In this document: in pieces, positions 49,152 through 60,792 of the stretch | Layout of the letters: each line of letters starts with the position of its first letter | How positions within the stretch are numbered: the stretch's first letter is position 1 | Assembly (NCBI RefSeq): GCF_029168945.1 | Contig: NC_083603.1 | Span: forward strand, 16,740,001 to 16,804,000 | DNA length: 64,000 nt | Source of the DNA: Cannabis sativa | Lineage: Eukaryota > Streptophyta > Magnoliopsida > Rosales > Cannabaceae | Reading direction: 5' to 3' | The notes under the pieces: model-generated | What the model saw: only the letters and a program-made list of their open reading frames with translations | Told to the model about the DNA's origin: nothing | Database searches by the model: none | Program-made: the position numbers and the translations under genes

Positions 49152-50812
49152 TGTTGGGTTTTATGCCCTAAATAAAACTCATTTCATATAATCAGATTTA
49201 CTTATTAATAAAGATCAGAAATAACATTTTATGTTGCATGGTTCACATGATTTATTTCATGATTATATGTATATAATGTATGAATTCTTTTTAAGTCCAG
49301 AACATATGAGTTGGTTAAAGATTATAGTGTTGTCAGCACAGTGGAATATAATCTTTATTGTATGTTCAAAAGTAGATTCCCTGATTTGTCAGAACACTGG
49401 ATTTTGACTAACATGGTATAATCAGCGATAGGTATTCTTACACCTTGGAAAAGTGTTATGTCCTTTCCAGGACATTGGCAAAGTTTACCAGTATCGGATG
49501 CATGGAGTATGCATTGGAATGGACCGATATTGAACTTTGAATTAGATTTTAAAACTTACCGTAAATATCTATTCAATTCAATATCATAAGTTGATCCTAG
49601 ATCACATGATCGAAATCCTGATATGGTTAGGCTCAATTTCAAGAGTGTTATTCGTGTTCTTTGATTTGTTAGTTAAGCCTTCTTCTGTATCAGGGTGATA
49701 CGTACATTTTGGGAACACGGTAATACAATTGAGTGGGGGAGCGCTAACATAAATATGGAATCTATAGCTTCTATTTGGCAAATAGAAGTAAAGGATGATT
49801 TCCTTCGAGCTTAACCAAACGAAGATAAATGGTGGAGATCTCATTTCACTTAGGTGAAATATCATTTATACAGGGTTAAGTGTTTTAAGGATAAAATACA
49901 TTGTAGGGTGTTACGGTAATTTAATTCCTGTACAGTGTAAATCATCTATATAGAGGATCATTGATCACATTAGGGTTATAACAATGGATAACTAATGACG
50001 TGTCTATATCATGGAACATATAGAGCGTTTCTATATGACTGAGAGTGCAATTCCAAGTTCTAAGTGTGGATTCAATGAGGAATTAATAAGTTAGGGAATT
50101 TACTTGGTAAATTCGGTTCGACTTATTGGAAGCTCGGTTATATAGACCCATGGTCCCCATACTAGTTGAGGCCATACTGCTTGTAAGACTCAGTTAATTG
50201 ATTTTAATTAATCAATTATAATTCTAAAAGTTAGACTATGTCTACTTTATGAATTTTCACTAAGCAAGGGTAAAACAGTAAATAGACAGTTTAAAGGGTA
50301 TATTTATTAATTAGGAAACTTTGATTAGTTTTTATTAATAAATAAAAAAAATGACAATATATTATTTAATAATTAATTATAGTTATTAAATAATTAGATT
50401 TGACATTTATGAAGTTGAAAGAGAGAATTGGCAATTTTGAAAAATAGGAAACTAGAAATGATGAAATAGGAAAGTTTGAAAAGTGGAAGGATTTGTTTCC
50501 CTCAATGAATGGCCGGTCACTTAATGCTCCTATTTCTCATTTTATTTTTCAATTTTTAAATGCCAAATAATTCAACTTTAACCCTATGTGGTATTCTATA
50601 AATAGAATGTAAAGGCTCAAGTTTTGTAAGACACTTCACAGTCTATTCTCTCAAATACTATGAAACCGCCACTCTCTCTTTCTCTTCTTCTCTGTTTTTC
50701 GAATTCCCTTGAGTGATGAGTAGTGCCCACACACATCAAGTGGTATCTCAATCATAGTATGGAAGACTAAGGAATTTCTGCATCAAAAAAGAAGAAAAGA
50801 AGATCCAGGTTC
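49152..50812 (+). repeat. LTR2 of array E, truncated at its 3' end
   Basis: It matches LTR1 and LTR3 up to AAGATCCAGGTTC, then jumps to sequence of the internal region. About 200 bp of LTR end are lost. It shares the LTR3 variants (for example AAAGGCTCAAGTTTTG) against LTR1. TATA box copy at 50597-50604. Confidence 0.9.
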
Positions 50813-50997
50813 TGCATCATAAGTCTATTCAATGGACTTAACAAAAATTCCTGTTCCTAGTATTATAGGTATGAGTTTATCTAAACCTATGGCTTGTGGT
50901 ATACCTGGTAATTACTTACTCTAATGCAAGCATGAGATGCTGATGCATTTTCTTTCCAATGGAAATCTATAGAAGCTTCACAACTTCTTAGATATAG
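50813..50997 (+). other. Partial internal region 2 of array E, left of D
   Basis: After about four to six bases that repeat CTGCAT of the nearby LTR sequence, it matches 48225-48405 of internal 1 almost perfectly. It ends in TATAG, duplicated at 60041-60045 on the other side of D. Confidence 0.85.
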
Positions 50998-53055
50998 TGT
51001 AATGACCGCTCTAGTAATATGAATTAGAAAAGGCAATTAGCACTAATTTTTATTATTTTATTATTATTTGTGAATTAAATTTTAATGTGGACCCCAATAT
51101 TTAGAAATAAATATTAGAGTTATAATTTCTCAATTTCGGAGATTTTATTAAACTCTAGGGGTATTATCTAGCTTATATGTGTAATATGTTATTTTTGTAA
51201 TTTTTATTCGGCGACAACGGAAAATGCGATGGATGGCTAGATTAATCACATGGGTAATTTTAGAACCCTATTTTATAGTGGGGAATATTTTAGAGAAAAT
51301 AAATTACCGGGATTGAGCGGGGTTATGGATTTTGACCATTTTACCCCTAGCTTTAGAAATACCCTAGTTTTAAGTCTAGGGGCATTTTAGTCTTTTGGTT
51401 AAGGTTAGTGTGGTGGCTGCCCATATAGTTGACACCTAGCATCTAATTTGGAAGAGTTAAGTAATTAACTCATTTTTCATTTGGAAAATAAGGAAAAAAT
51501 CAAAGAAAATCAAGAGAAGCTCTCTCTTCTCTCTTTCTCTCTTCGAAGGCAGCAAGGGGCAAGGAATTTTGGGAGCTTAAGTTGTGTTTTCAGCTAAGGA
51601 TTCAAGAGGAATCAAAGCAAGGTAACCCTAGAATCATTGTGTATGTGAATTTTCAAGTTTATGATAGTTTGAATTAATGAATTTGTGATATGGTGGCTGT
51701 TAGGTTTAGGTAAGTTTAAGGTTCGAATTTTAGGGTTTAGATGAGTTGATTCTAAGTCCTTGCTCTTTTGGTTTTAATGGTGTAGATAGTTTTTATGCAA
51801 ATTTAGGTTTAAAGTTCAAGCTTTGTTCATTAATGGCAACTTGGGTTGTGATGGTTTGTTACGTGAATTACTGCTGGAAATCATTGTGTATGCATTGTAT
51901 AGGTATCTTGGAGAGTTTGGTAAAGATTGGGCTTGATTTGAATCAAGGGGGATAAATTTTTGGGTTTGCGGATGAACCGAATTCGGTTACGGGTGGTCTA
52001 TACCAACCTGGCCGATCGGTTGGTGACCCGAACCGGGATACCGGTTGGATCCGATACGATTTGTTGGGGGATTTTCCAGAACCCTAGTTTTGGCCAATTT
52101 TGGGTTATATAGGGTATTGCCATGAGGTTTATTGATAGGGAACTTTTAGTTTCGAGTTTTAAGTCCCGGAAAGTGATTTGGCGAGTCACTCATCTGTGTT
52201 ACCATTATTGTGATTAGGGCATCCATCTAGCACGTGAATTCCGTTCAGGTCGGCCAGCACACTTGAATTCGGAAAACAGGTAAGAACTGTGTATAATGTA
52301 TGATGTGATTATCTGAATGTGTGTATATGTGTTTATATATGCATGCTTGAGTTATGTTAAACACTACCAACACTTGTATAATTAAGTTATAGAGTGTACT
52401 GGTACAGTGATTGTTGTTGATTTGAGTACGATACAGTGATACCAACACAAGCATAGGAAAATGCTAAGGTGTGCGGTACATCACTCAGTGTTACTCACTG
52501 ATCAGGTTAAACCCTACCAACACTCGTACAGCTAGGTACGTTGTGTATGTGGTATAGTGGTTGTACCCTGGTATTGAATGTTCATGCTCATCTGTTAAGC
52601 TCTGTAAATAGGTGTATGGGCGCCTATTTACAGGTCGGAAATTATATGGTATGTTATATGCATTTCTTGCGAGTACGTTGACTCACGGTTTCGCTTCCAT
52701 GTGTAGGTAAAGGAAAGGCGAAGGCTGAACAGGAGTGAACCTGAGCTTGGGTGAGATTGTACATGTCAAGCAGCGCGACCTGGAGTGTTCGGTCTCGGGA
52801 CATCTGGGTGTTGTATTTTGAAAGTCGCTGTGCGACCCAGAACTTGTATATTTTGAATGTAAAGTTTAAACAGTAAATTTTCAAAAGTTTGAAATCGGGA
52901 TCCCGGGATTTGTAAATATTATATTATTTTATAAAGTTTAATGTTTAAAGCAAAAATTTTAATTTGACACGTTTTTCGAGAAATTACTTTGATTAGCAAA
53001 GTTTGCACAATAATTGAAAAAGCACTGTAGCGTGCCTTAGCATTAGGGCGTTACA
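50998..53055 (+). repeat. 5' LTR of element D
   Basis: 2058 bp, TGTAATGACCGCT...GGGCGTTACA. Most of it is identical to the 3' LTR, but differences cluster at about 51765-52085 and 52248-52262. A CT-rich tract lies near 51520-51545. I see no convincing TATA box. Confidence 0.93.
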
Positions 53056-53059
53056 ATTT

Positions 53060-53072
53060 TGGTATCAGAGCC
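53060..53072 (+). other. Primer-binding site of element D
   Basis: TGGTATCAGAGCC, four bases after the LTR, an exact complement of the initiator methionine tRNA 3' end. Confidence 0.88.
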
Positions 53073-53337
53073 GCCAGGTTTGTCTACCGAAGCTTGCTAT
53101 GACATGTACAATCTTCATCAGAGAAAGCTCGGTTCACGGTTCAGTAAGCCCGTACTCGTTTAGTATTTTAAATAAGTGTGATGTGAAAGCCTGTTAGGAA
53201 GCATATTAGATTTAAATTAAATATATTTCTTTAAAAAGAAAAGAAAGTGTGTTGCCTTTTAGTTATTAAGAGCGGTGTTAATTTTGATCGCTGTCTAACC
53301 TGCCTGGCTTATGGATTCGCAGGCTAAGTCCTATTAA

Positions 53338-54863
53338 ATGGACGCCCCGCGAAATACAAGAAGTCAGGGTGGCATGGTTGAGGCCGGAGGCGGTCAGGGG
53401 AATCCTCAAAATCCCCGTGGTCGCGGCCGTGGCCGTGGCAGAGCTCAGGGTGGTCGCCCTGTAAATCCACCTCAAGCACCTCCTGATTGGGAGCAAAGAT
53501 TTGCTGAAATGCAAGAGAGAATTCGTCAGCAAGATGAAGAGATCCAAAGATTGAGGCAGCAGGGTCCTCCTGCCGTGCCTCCTCGAAGTTCGAGGCCGGG
53601 TTGCGGTTCCGGCGGTGCCGGCGGAACAACTTTGTTGTTGGCAACCGTATGGAACCGTTGTACGAAAGATTTCGAAAACAGGCACCTCCAGTGTTTCTGG
53701 GAGGCCCTGATGTGATGAAGGCCGAGCAAAGGCTTTCGATGATTGAGCGTATTCTCAACTTTATGGGAGTGGTTGGAAATGATTGGGTGACCTGCGCCAC
53801 TTTCCAGTTTCAGGAAGATGCCCTTGTGTGGTGGGAATTGATAACCCTCACACGGGACGTCACGCTGATGACTTGGGAAGAATTCAGGGAGTTATTTAAC
53901 TCCAAGTATTACAATGAAGCGGTCCGCAGTGCAAAGCGGAAAGAGTTCACTGATCTAGTTCAGACTGAGGGTATGTCAGTCACTGAGTATACAATGAAGT
54001 TTGATCGGTTGGCTAAGTTGGCGGCAGGAATTGTACCCACGGACTTCAGTAAGAAAGAAAAATATTTAGCGGGTTTGAGTGCAAAGATCCGGCATGATCT
54101 TGTTATTACCACTACCGAAGCAACCACGTATGCAGATATGGTTGAGAAGGCTTTGAGAGCCGAGGGTGCAGTAAAATTTCTTCAGGAGCCCCGGGTGACT
54201 CCGAGTGTTGGTGGAACCCCCACTGTTCCTACTCCTGTTTATGGTAGGGATGGTGGTGACTCCACCACTGAGCAGAAAAGAAAAGTTGTTCCAGCTTCTG
54301 GAGGCTCGGGGCAAAGCAAGCGGTTCCGTGGGAACCAAGGCAGAGGAGGACGTCAGGGTTATTCTTATCCTGAGTGTCCAAGGTGCAAGAAACATCATCC
54401 GGGAGAGTGTAACCGGAAGACATGCTTTCTATGTGGCATGGTGGGGCATTTCAAGAAAGATTGCCCCCAGGCAAAGAAAGAGGAGCCAAAAGTTGAGGTG
54501 AAACCGGTTCCTGCTCGTGTGTTTGCCATCACCCAAGCTGATGCTGCAGCCAGTCCTTCTGTTGTGACAGGTCAGCTTCCCGTCAACAACTTGTTATTTA
54601 CAGTATTATTTGACTCGGGAGCTACACGTTCATATGTGGCTACAAGGGTGATTGATCTTTTGGGTAGACCTTGTGACATTTTAGAAAGAGGGTTTGGAAC
54701 CCTAATGCCTAGCGGGGAATTGGTTATCTCTAATAGGCGCATTAGGTCTATGCCGATTAGGATCGAAGATAGGGAATTGAGTACTGACCTTATAGAATTG
54801 AAATTAACTGAGTTTGATATTATGCGGGAATGGATTTTCTATCCAAGTATTCGGCCAGTATAG
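53338..54863 (+). pseudogene. Element D gag-protease, frameshifted
   Basis: It starts at ATG 53338 (MDAPRNTR) with a Gly/Arg-rich N-terminus and a short coiled segment (RFAEMQERIRQQDEEIQRLRQQ). The frame changes inside a GC-rich stretch at about 53590-53640, then continues through the gag domain ([18 protein letters not shown]), the zinc knuckle [14 protein letters not shown] (from 54424) and the protease active site [10 protein letters not shown] (near 54608). A length change at about 54822-54830, relative to A and F, shifts the frame again and it stops at 54863. Gag packages the RNA; the protease cleaves the polyprotein. Confidence 0.92.
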
Positions 54864-57214
54864 ATTGTAGACGTAAAATGGTGATTTTTCAGCCGGAAGG
54901 TGAAGATCCATTTGTTTATGTTGGATCGATTCAGGGGTCTCGAATCCCAGTTATTTCTGTGTTGAGAGCTAGGGATTTACTATGCAATGGTTGCATAGGA
55001 TTTCTAGCGGTAGTATTTGACTCCAGCAGACCTGAAACATTTGGGCCTGAGATAGTCCGGGTGGTGAAAGATTTTCTTGATGTGTTTCCCGAGGAGTTGC
55101 CGGGATTGCCGCCACAACGAGAGATTGATTTTGTTATTGATTTGGCACCTGGAGTCGAACCTGTTTCTAAAGCTCCATATAGGATGGCTCCAGCAGAACT
55201 CAAGGAGCTTAAGTTGCAACTTCAGGGGATGCTGGATATTGGGTTTATTCGACCCAGTGTATCGCCCTGGGGAGCTCCGGTTCTTTTTGTAAAGAAGAAA
55301 GATGGTTCCCTCAGAATGTGTATTGATTATCGGGAACTAAACAAGCTGACGATTAAGAACAAGTACCCGTTGCCTAGGATCGATGATCTGTTCGATCAGC
55401 TTCAAGGAAAGACGGTGTTTTCGAAGATTGATTTACGGTCTGGTTATCATCAACTCAGAATTCGGGAGGAGGACATACCGAAGACTGCTTTTAGAACCAG
55501 ATATGGGCACTATGAGTTTCTGGTAATGTCATTCGGATTGACTAATGCTCCTGCGGCCTTTATGGATCTCATGAATAGGGTATTCAAGGATTTCCTCGAT
55601 AACTGCGTTATAGTGTTTATCGATGACATTCTTGTGTACTCTCAGTCAGAAGAGGAGCACGAGCATCATCTCCGAATGGTGTTACAGCGACTTAGAGATC
55701 ACAAGCTGTATGCCAAGTTCAAAAAGTGCGAATTCTGGTTGTCCGAGGTGTCCTTTTTGGGTCACATAGTTGGGAAAAATGGAATTATGGTTGATCCAAA
55801 CAAGATAGAATCAGTGAAGAATTGGCCGAGGCCCAAGTCTGTGACAGAAATTCGAAGTTTTCTCGGGTTAGCAGGGTATTATCGACGTTTCGTCGAAGGA
55901 TTTTCTAAACTTTCTATGCCCCTAACTGAATTGACCAAGAAAAATCAGAGATTTGTGTGGTCAGATAAGTGTGAATCAAGCTTTCAGGAGTTGAAGCAGC
56001 GTTTGATAACAGCTCCGGTGTTAGCTTTGCCATCAGATCAAGAGAAATTTGTTGTGTATTGTGATGCATCCAGACAGGGTCTGGGATGCGTTCTGATGCA
56101 AGCTGACAGAGTCATAGCTTATGCCTCTCGTCAACTGAAGGATTATGAGCAGCGTTACCCAACTCATGATTTAGAGCTCGCTGCTGTGGTTTTTGCTTTA
56201 AAGATTTGGCGACATTATCTTTACGGTGAAAAGTGTGAGATTTATACGGATCATAAAAGTCTTAAATACTTTTTCACCCAAAAAGATCTGAATATGAGGC
56301 AGAGAAGGTGGTTGGAGTTGGTTAAGGACTACGATTGTGAAATACTGTATCACCCCGGGAAAGCCAATGTTGTGGCCGACGCTCTGAGCAGAAAAGGTTC
56401 CGGTCAAGTGTGTACTACGGTTATGATAGCTCCTCAGCTAGCCTCGGAAATGGTTAGTGCAGGAATTGAATTCGTGGTCGGGAAACTACATAATTTAACA
56501 CTCCAATCTGATCTGTTGGAGAGAATCAGAAAGGCACAACTGGAAGATCCCGAACTAGTTAAAGTTCGAGATGAAGTGATAGCTGGTCGGCCTAAAGGTT
56601 TTACAGTCTCGAACAGTGGAATGTTACTTTATAAAGTTCGAGTTTGTGTTCCTAGTGTGGATGAGCTTAAGAAAGAGATACTTGATGAAGCTCACACCAC
56701 ACCTTATTCGTTGCATCCGGGAACCACCAAGATGTATCAGGATTTGAAACCCTACTTCTGGTGGTATGGGATGAAAAGAGATGTGGTGGACTACGTGTCC
56801 AAATGTTTAACTTGCCAGCAGATTAAGGCTGAACATCAGAGGCCGGCAGGGTTATTACAGCCTTTAGTCCTTCCAGAATGGAAGTGGGAGGACATCTCAA
56901 TGGACTTCGTAACTGGTTTGCCTAGAACCACAGGGATGTATGATTCTGTTTGGGTCATCGTGGACAGATTCACAAAGTCAGCTCACTTCTTACCAGTGAA
57001 AGTTACATATTCAGTGGATCAATATGCTGAACTGTATGTGAAGGAGATAGTTCGTCTCCATGGAGCCCCTAAATCTATTGTATCAGACAGGGATCCAAAG
57101 TTCACATCGAAGTTTTGGGTGAGTCTCCAGAAGGCTATGGGTACCAAGTTAAAGTTTAGTACAGCCTTTCACCCTCAGACCGATGGTCGATCGAAAGAAC
57201 TATCCAGATTTTAG
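54830..57214 (+). pseudogene. Element D reverse transcriptase - RNase H - integrase frame
   Basis: 794 codons continuing from the protease end. Reverse transcriptase ([15 protein letters not shown] onward) with the active site VFIDDILVY near residue 263; RNase H with [12 protein letters not shown] near 405 and the [10 protein letters not shown] stretch; integrase zinc-binding region ending CLTCQQIK; integrase core with first aspartate in MDFVTGLP (near 691) and second in SDRDPKF (near 752). A 1-bp deletion at about 57193-57197 relative to A and F then ends the frame just before the third catalytic residue ([10 protein letters not shown]). Confidence 0.93.
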
Positions 57215-57975
57215 AAGACCTATTGCGAGCCTGTGTCATGGACTTCGAGGGTTCATGGAGTAAGTACTTGCCTTTAATTGAATTCTCCTACAACAACAGC
57301 TACCACAGTACAATAGGGATGGCTCCCTATGAGATGTTATACGGTAGAAAATGTCGTTCTCCTATTCATTGGGACGAGACAGGAGAAAGGAAGTACCTGG
57401 GTCCAGAATTGGTGCAAAAGACCAATGAAGCTATTGATAAGATCAAGGCTCGGATGCTTGCTTCTCAAAGCAGGCAGAAAAGTTATGCTGATCCGAAGCG
57501 TAGGGATGTTACATTTCAGGCAGGAGAACATATTTTCCTGCGGGTTTCACCAATGAAGGGTATTAGACGCTTCGGGAAGAAGGGTAAGTTAAGCCCTAGG
57601 TTCATTGGGCCATTTCAGATACTTGAGAAGGTCGGGCAGGTAGCGTATCTGCTAGCCTTACCACCAGCATTATCAGCTGTTCATGACGTATTTCACATCT
57701 CTATGTTAAGGAAATACGTGTCAGACCGGACTCATGTCTTGAGTTATGAAACCCTTGAACTACAACCAGACTTATCCTATGAAGAGCAACCTGTTCAGAA
57801 ACTGGATAGAAAAGAAAAAGTTCTTCGCAACAAGACTATTGCACTAGTTAAGGTGCTCTGGAGGAATAGTAAGGTGGAAGAAGCCACCTGGGAATTGGAG
57901 TCGAATATGAGGACTCAGTATCCAGAGTTATTCAGGTTAGATTTCGGGGACGAAATCCTATTAACGGGGGGATAA
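57198..57975 (+). pseudogene. Element D integrase C-terminus and chromodomain
   Basis: It resumes in the next frame with [19 protein letters not shown] and runs to the stop at 57973-57975. It contains the gypsy integrase C-terminal GPFQILEKVGQVAY region and, at the end, a chromodomain (VLRNKTIALVKVLWRNSKVE, then EATWELE). This placement after integrase marks a chromovirus; the sequence is of the Tekay/Del type. The stop lies one base from the LTR. Confidence 0.92.
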
Positions 57976-57976
57976 T

Positions 57977-60040
57977 TGTAATGACCGCTCTAGTAATATG
58001 AATTAGAAAAGGCAATTAGCACTAATTTTTATTATTTTATTATTATTTGTGAATTAAATTTTAATGTGGACCCCAATATTTAGAAATAAATATTAGAGTT
58101 ATAATTTCTCAATTTCGGAGATTTTATTAAACTCTAGGGGTATTATCTAGCTTATATGTGTAATATGTTATTTTTGTAATTTTTATTCGGCGACAACGGA
58201 AAATGCGATGGATGGCTAGATTAATCACGTGGGTAATTTTAGAACCCTATTTTATAGTGGGGAATATTTTAGAGAAAATAAATTACCGGGATTGAGCGGG
58301 GTTATGGATTTTGACCATTTTACCCCTAGCTTTAGAAATACCCTAGTTTTAAGTCTAGGGGCATTTTAGTCTTTTGGTTAAGGTTAGTGTGGTGGCTGCC
58401 CATATAGTTGACACCTAGCATCTAATTTGGAAGAGTTAAGTAATTAACTCATTTTTCATTTGGAAAATAAGGAAAAAATCAAAGAAAATCAAGAGAAGCT
58501 CTCTCTTCTCTCTTTCTCTCTTCGAAGGCAGCAAGGGGCAAGGAATTTTGGGAGCTTAAGTTGTGTTTTCAGCTAAGGATTCAAGAGGAATCAAAGCAAG
58601 GTAACCCTAGAATCATTGTGTATGTGAATTTTCAAGTTTATGATAGTTTGAATTAATGAATTTGTGATATGGTGGCTGTTAGGTTTAGGTAAGTTTAAGG
58701 TTCGAATTTTAGGGTTTAGATGAGTTGATTCTAAGTCCTAGCTACCTTTTGGTTTTAATGGCCGTAGATAGTTTTTATGCAAATTTAGGTTTAAAGTTCA
58801 AGCTTTGTTCATTAATGGCAACTTGGGTTGTGATGGTTTGTTCTGTGAATTACTGCCTGGAAATCATTGTGTATGCATTGTATAGGTATACAGGAGAGTT
58901 TGGTAAAGATTGGGCTTGATTTGAATCAAGGGGGATAAATTTTTGGGTTTCTGCAGATGAACCGGAATTCCGGTTCTGGGTGGTCTATACCAACCGGTCG
59001 ACCGGTTGGTGACCCGAAGCCGGATACCGGTTGGATCCTATACTGTTGGGGGATTTTCCGTAACCCTAGTTTTGGCCAATTTTGGGTTATATAGGGTATT
59101 GCCATGAGGTTTATTGATAGGGAACTTTTAGTTTCGAGTTTTAAGTCCCGGAAAGTGATTTGGCGAGTCACTCATCTGTGTTACCATTATTGTGATTAGG
59201 GCATCCATCTAGCACGTGAATTCCGTTCAGCCTGGGCCAAAGACACTTGAATTCGGAAAACAGGTAAGAACTGTGTATAATGTATGATGTGATTATCTGA
59301 ATGTGTGTATATGTGTTTATATATGCATGCTTGAGTTATGTTAAACACTACCAACACTTGTATAATTAAGTTATAGAGTGTATTGGTACAGTGATTGTTG
59401 TTGATTTGAGTACGATACAGTGATACCAACACAAGCATAGGAAAATGCTAAGGTGTGTGGTACATCACTCAGTGTTACTCACTGATCGGGTTAAACCCTA
59501 CCAACACTCGTACAGCTAGGTACGTTGTGTATGTGGTATAGTGGTTGTACCCTGGTATTGAACGTTCATGCTCATCTGTTAAGCTCTGTAAATAGGTGTA
59601 TGGGCGCCTATTTACAGGTCGGAAATTATATGGTATGTTATATGCATTTCTTGCGAGTACGTCGACTCACAGTTTCTGCTTCCATGTGTAGGTAAAGGAA
59701 AGGCGAAGGCTGAACAGGAGTGAACCTGAGCTTGGGTGAGATTGTACATGTCAAGCAGCGCGACCTGGAGTGTTCGGTCTCGGGACATCTGGGTGTTGTA
59801 TTTTGAAAGTCGCTGTGCGACCCAGAACTTGTATATTTTGAATGTAAAGTTTAAACAGTAAATTTTCAAAAGTTTGAAATCGGGATCCCGGGATTTGTAA
59901 ATATTATATTATTTTATAAAGTTTAATGTTTAAAGCAAAAATTTTAATTTGACACGTTTTTCGAGAAATTACTTTGATTAGCAAAGTTTGCACAATAATT
60001 GAAAAAGCACTGTAGCGTGCCTTAGCATTAGGGCGTTACA
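57977..60040 (+). repeat. 3' LTR of element D
   Basis: 2064 bp. It carries the best-preserved palindrome cluster (58959-59010). It is followed by the duplicated TATAG and the continuation of array E. Confidence 0.93.
58959..59010. repeat. Palindrome pair in the Tekay LTR
   Basis: Two perfect palindromes: GAACCGGAATTCCGGTTC (58959-58976) and a 22-bp one with core CCAACCGGTCGACCGGTTGG (58989-59010). Related CCGG-flanked palindromes are present at the same place in A (about 15728-15790) and in the divergent LTR G (12474-12560), and decayed in the D 5' LTR and F. Confidence 0.9.
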
Positions 60041-60792
60041 TATAGATTTTATTTATCTAAGGAAAAGTCTCAACTATTCCAGAGAAGATAAAGCCATGAA
60101 AGAATTTCTTAAAATCAACAGTGAGAGGTCTCAGATATGCTTTAGTATGCTGTAGACCAGACACCTGCTGTTGAGTGGGAGTAATGAGTAAGTATCAGAT
60201 TAATGCAGGAGAGGAACATTGGAAGACAATCAAGTAAATCTTAAGATTAAGAAGAGGAACTATATGTTAGTCAATAAGGGTGGTTTTGAAACTCTTAGAC
60301 TACACCACATCAGATTTCAAGACTTGCCTTTGTGCTACAAAGTCTGCTGATGAGATGGTGATTACTTTGGGGGTGGAGTAGCGATTTTGGAGAAGTGTAA
60401 AAACCATTCTGAAATCTCTTGGTCTACCAGAAAGAGACTGAATGTTAAAAGTTGCAGGAAAGATACTTATTCAGTCTAAGGAAAGTTCTATACATTTGTG
60501 GCAGTGTTCCAACTTGCCTTAACTACTAGGGTTACTTCCTGTATAACAAAAGAGTAGTTGCCCAAAAGTATAGAATCCAGTATCCCAAAAGAGTAGACAT
60601 ATAGAGAGGAATTTCACATTATCAAGGATTTTGTGATTAAGGAAGAGTAATGGTGGAGAAGAGGTTGTGTTTAATTCAACCTGTCAGATCCCATTACGAG
60701 GAGTTTACTACTATTACACTTGATTGGTGTATCAAGGTGTTAATGATTATTTGAAATGCACTTTTTGTTTTATATTAGTGCAAGTGGGAGTT
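60041..60792 (+). other. Partial internal region 2 of array E, right of D
   Basis: It begins with the duplicated TATAG and matches 48406-49151 of internal 1 nearly perfectly, including RNase H-side relics and the polypurine tract before LTR3. No gene. Confidence 0.85.

Larger units (their letters stand above)
50998..60040 (+). mobile_element. Element D: complete Tekay-type Ty3/gypsy retrotransposon
   Basis: A 9043-bp element with LTRs 50998-53055 and 57977-60040, primer-binding site 53060-53072, polypurine tract about 57963-57976 and the target duplication TATAG (50993-50997, 60041-60045). It is the only complete Tekay copy in the window and shows gag, protease, reverse transcriptase, RNase H, integrase and chromodomain. 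The reading frame is broken at three places. It is the youngest event in this block because it interrupts array E. Confidence 0.95.
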
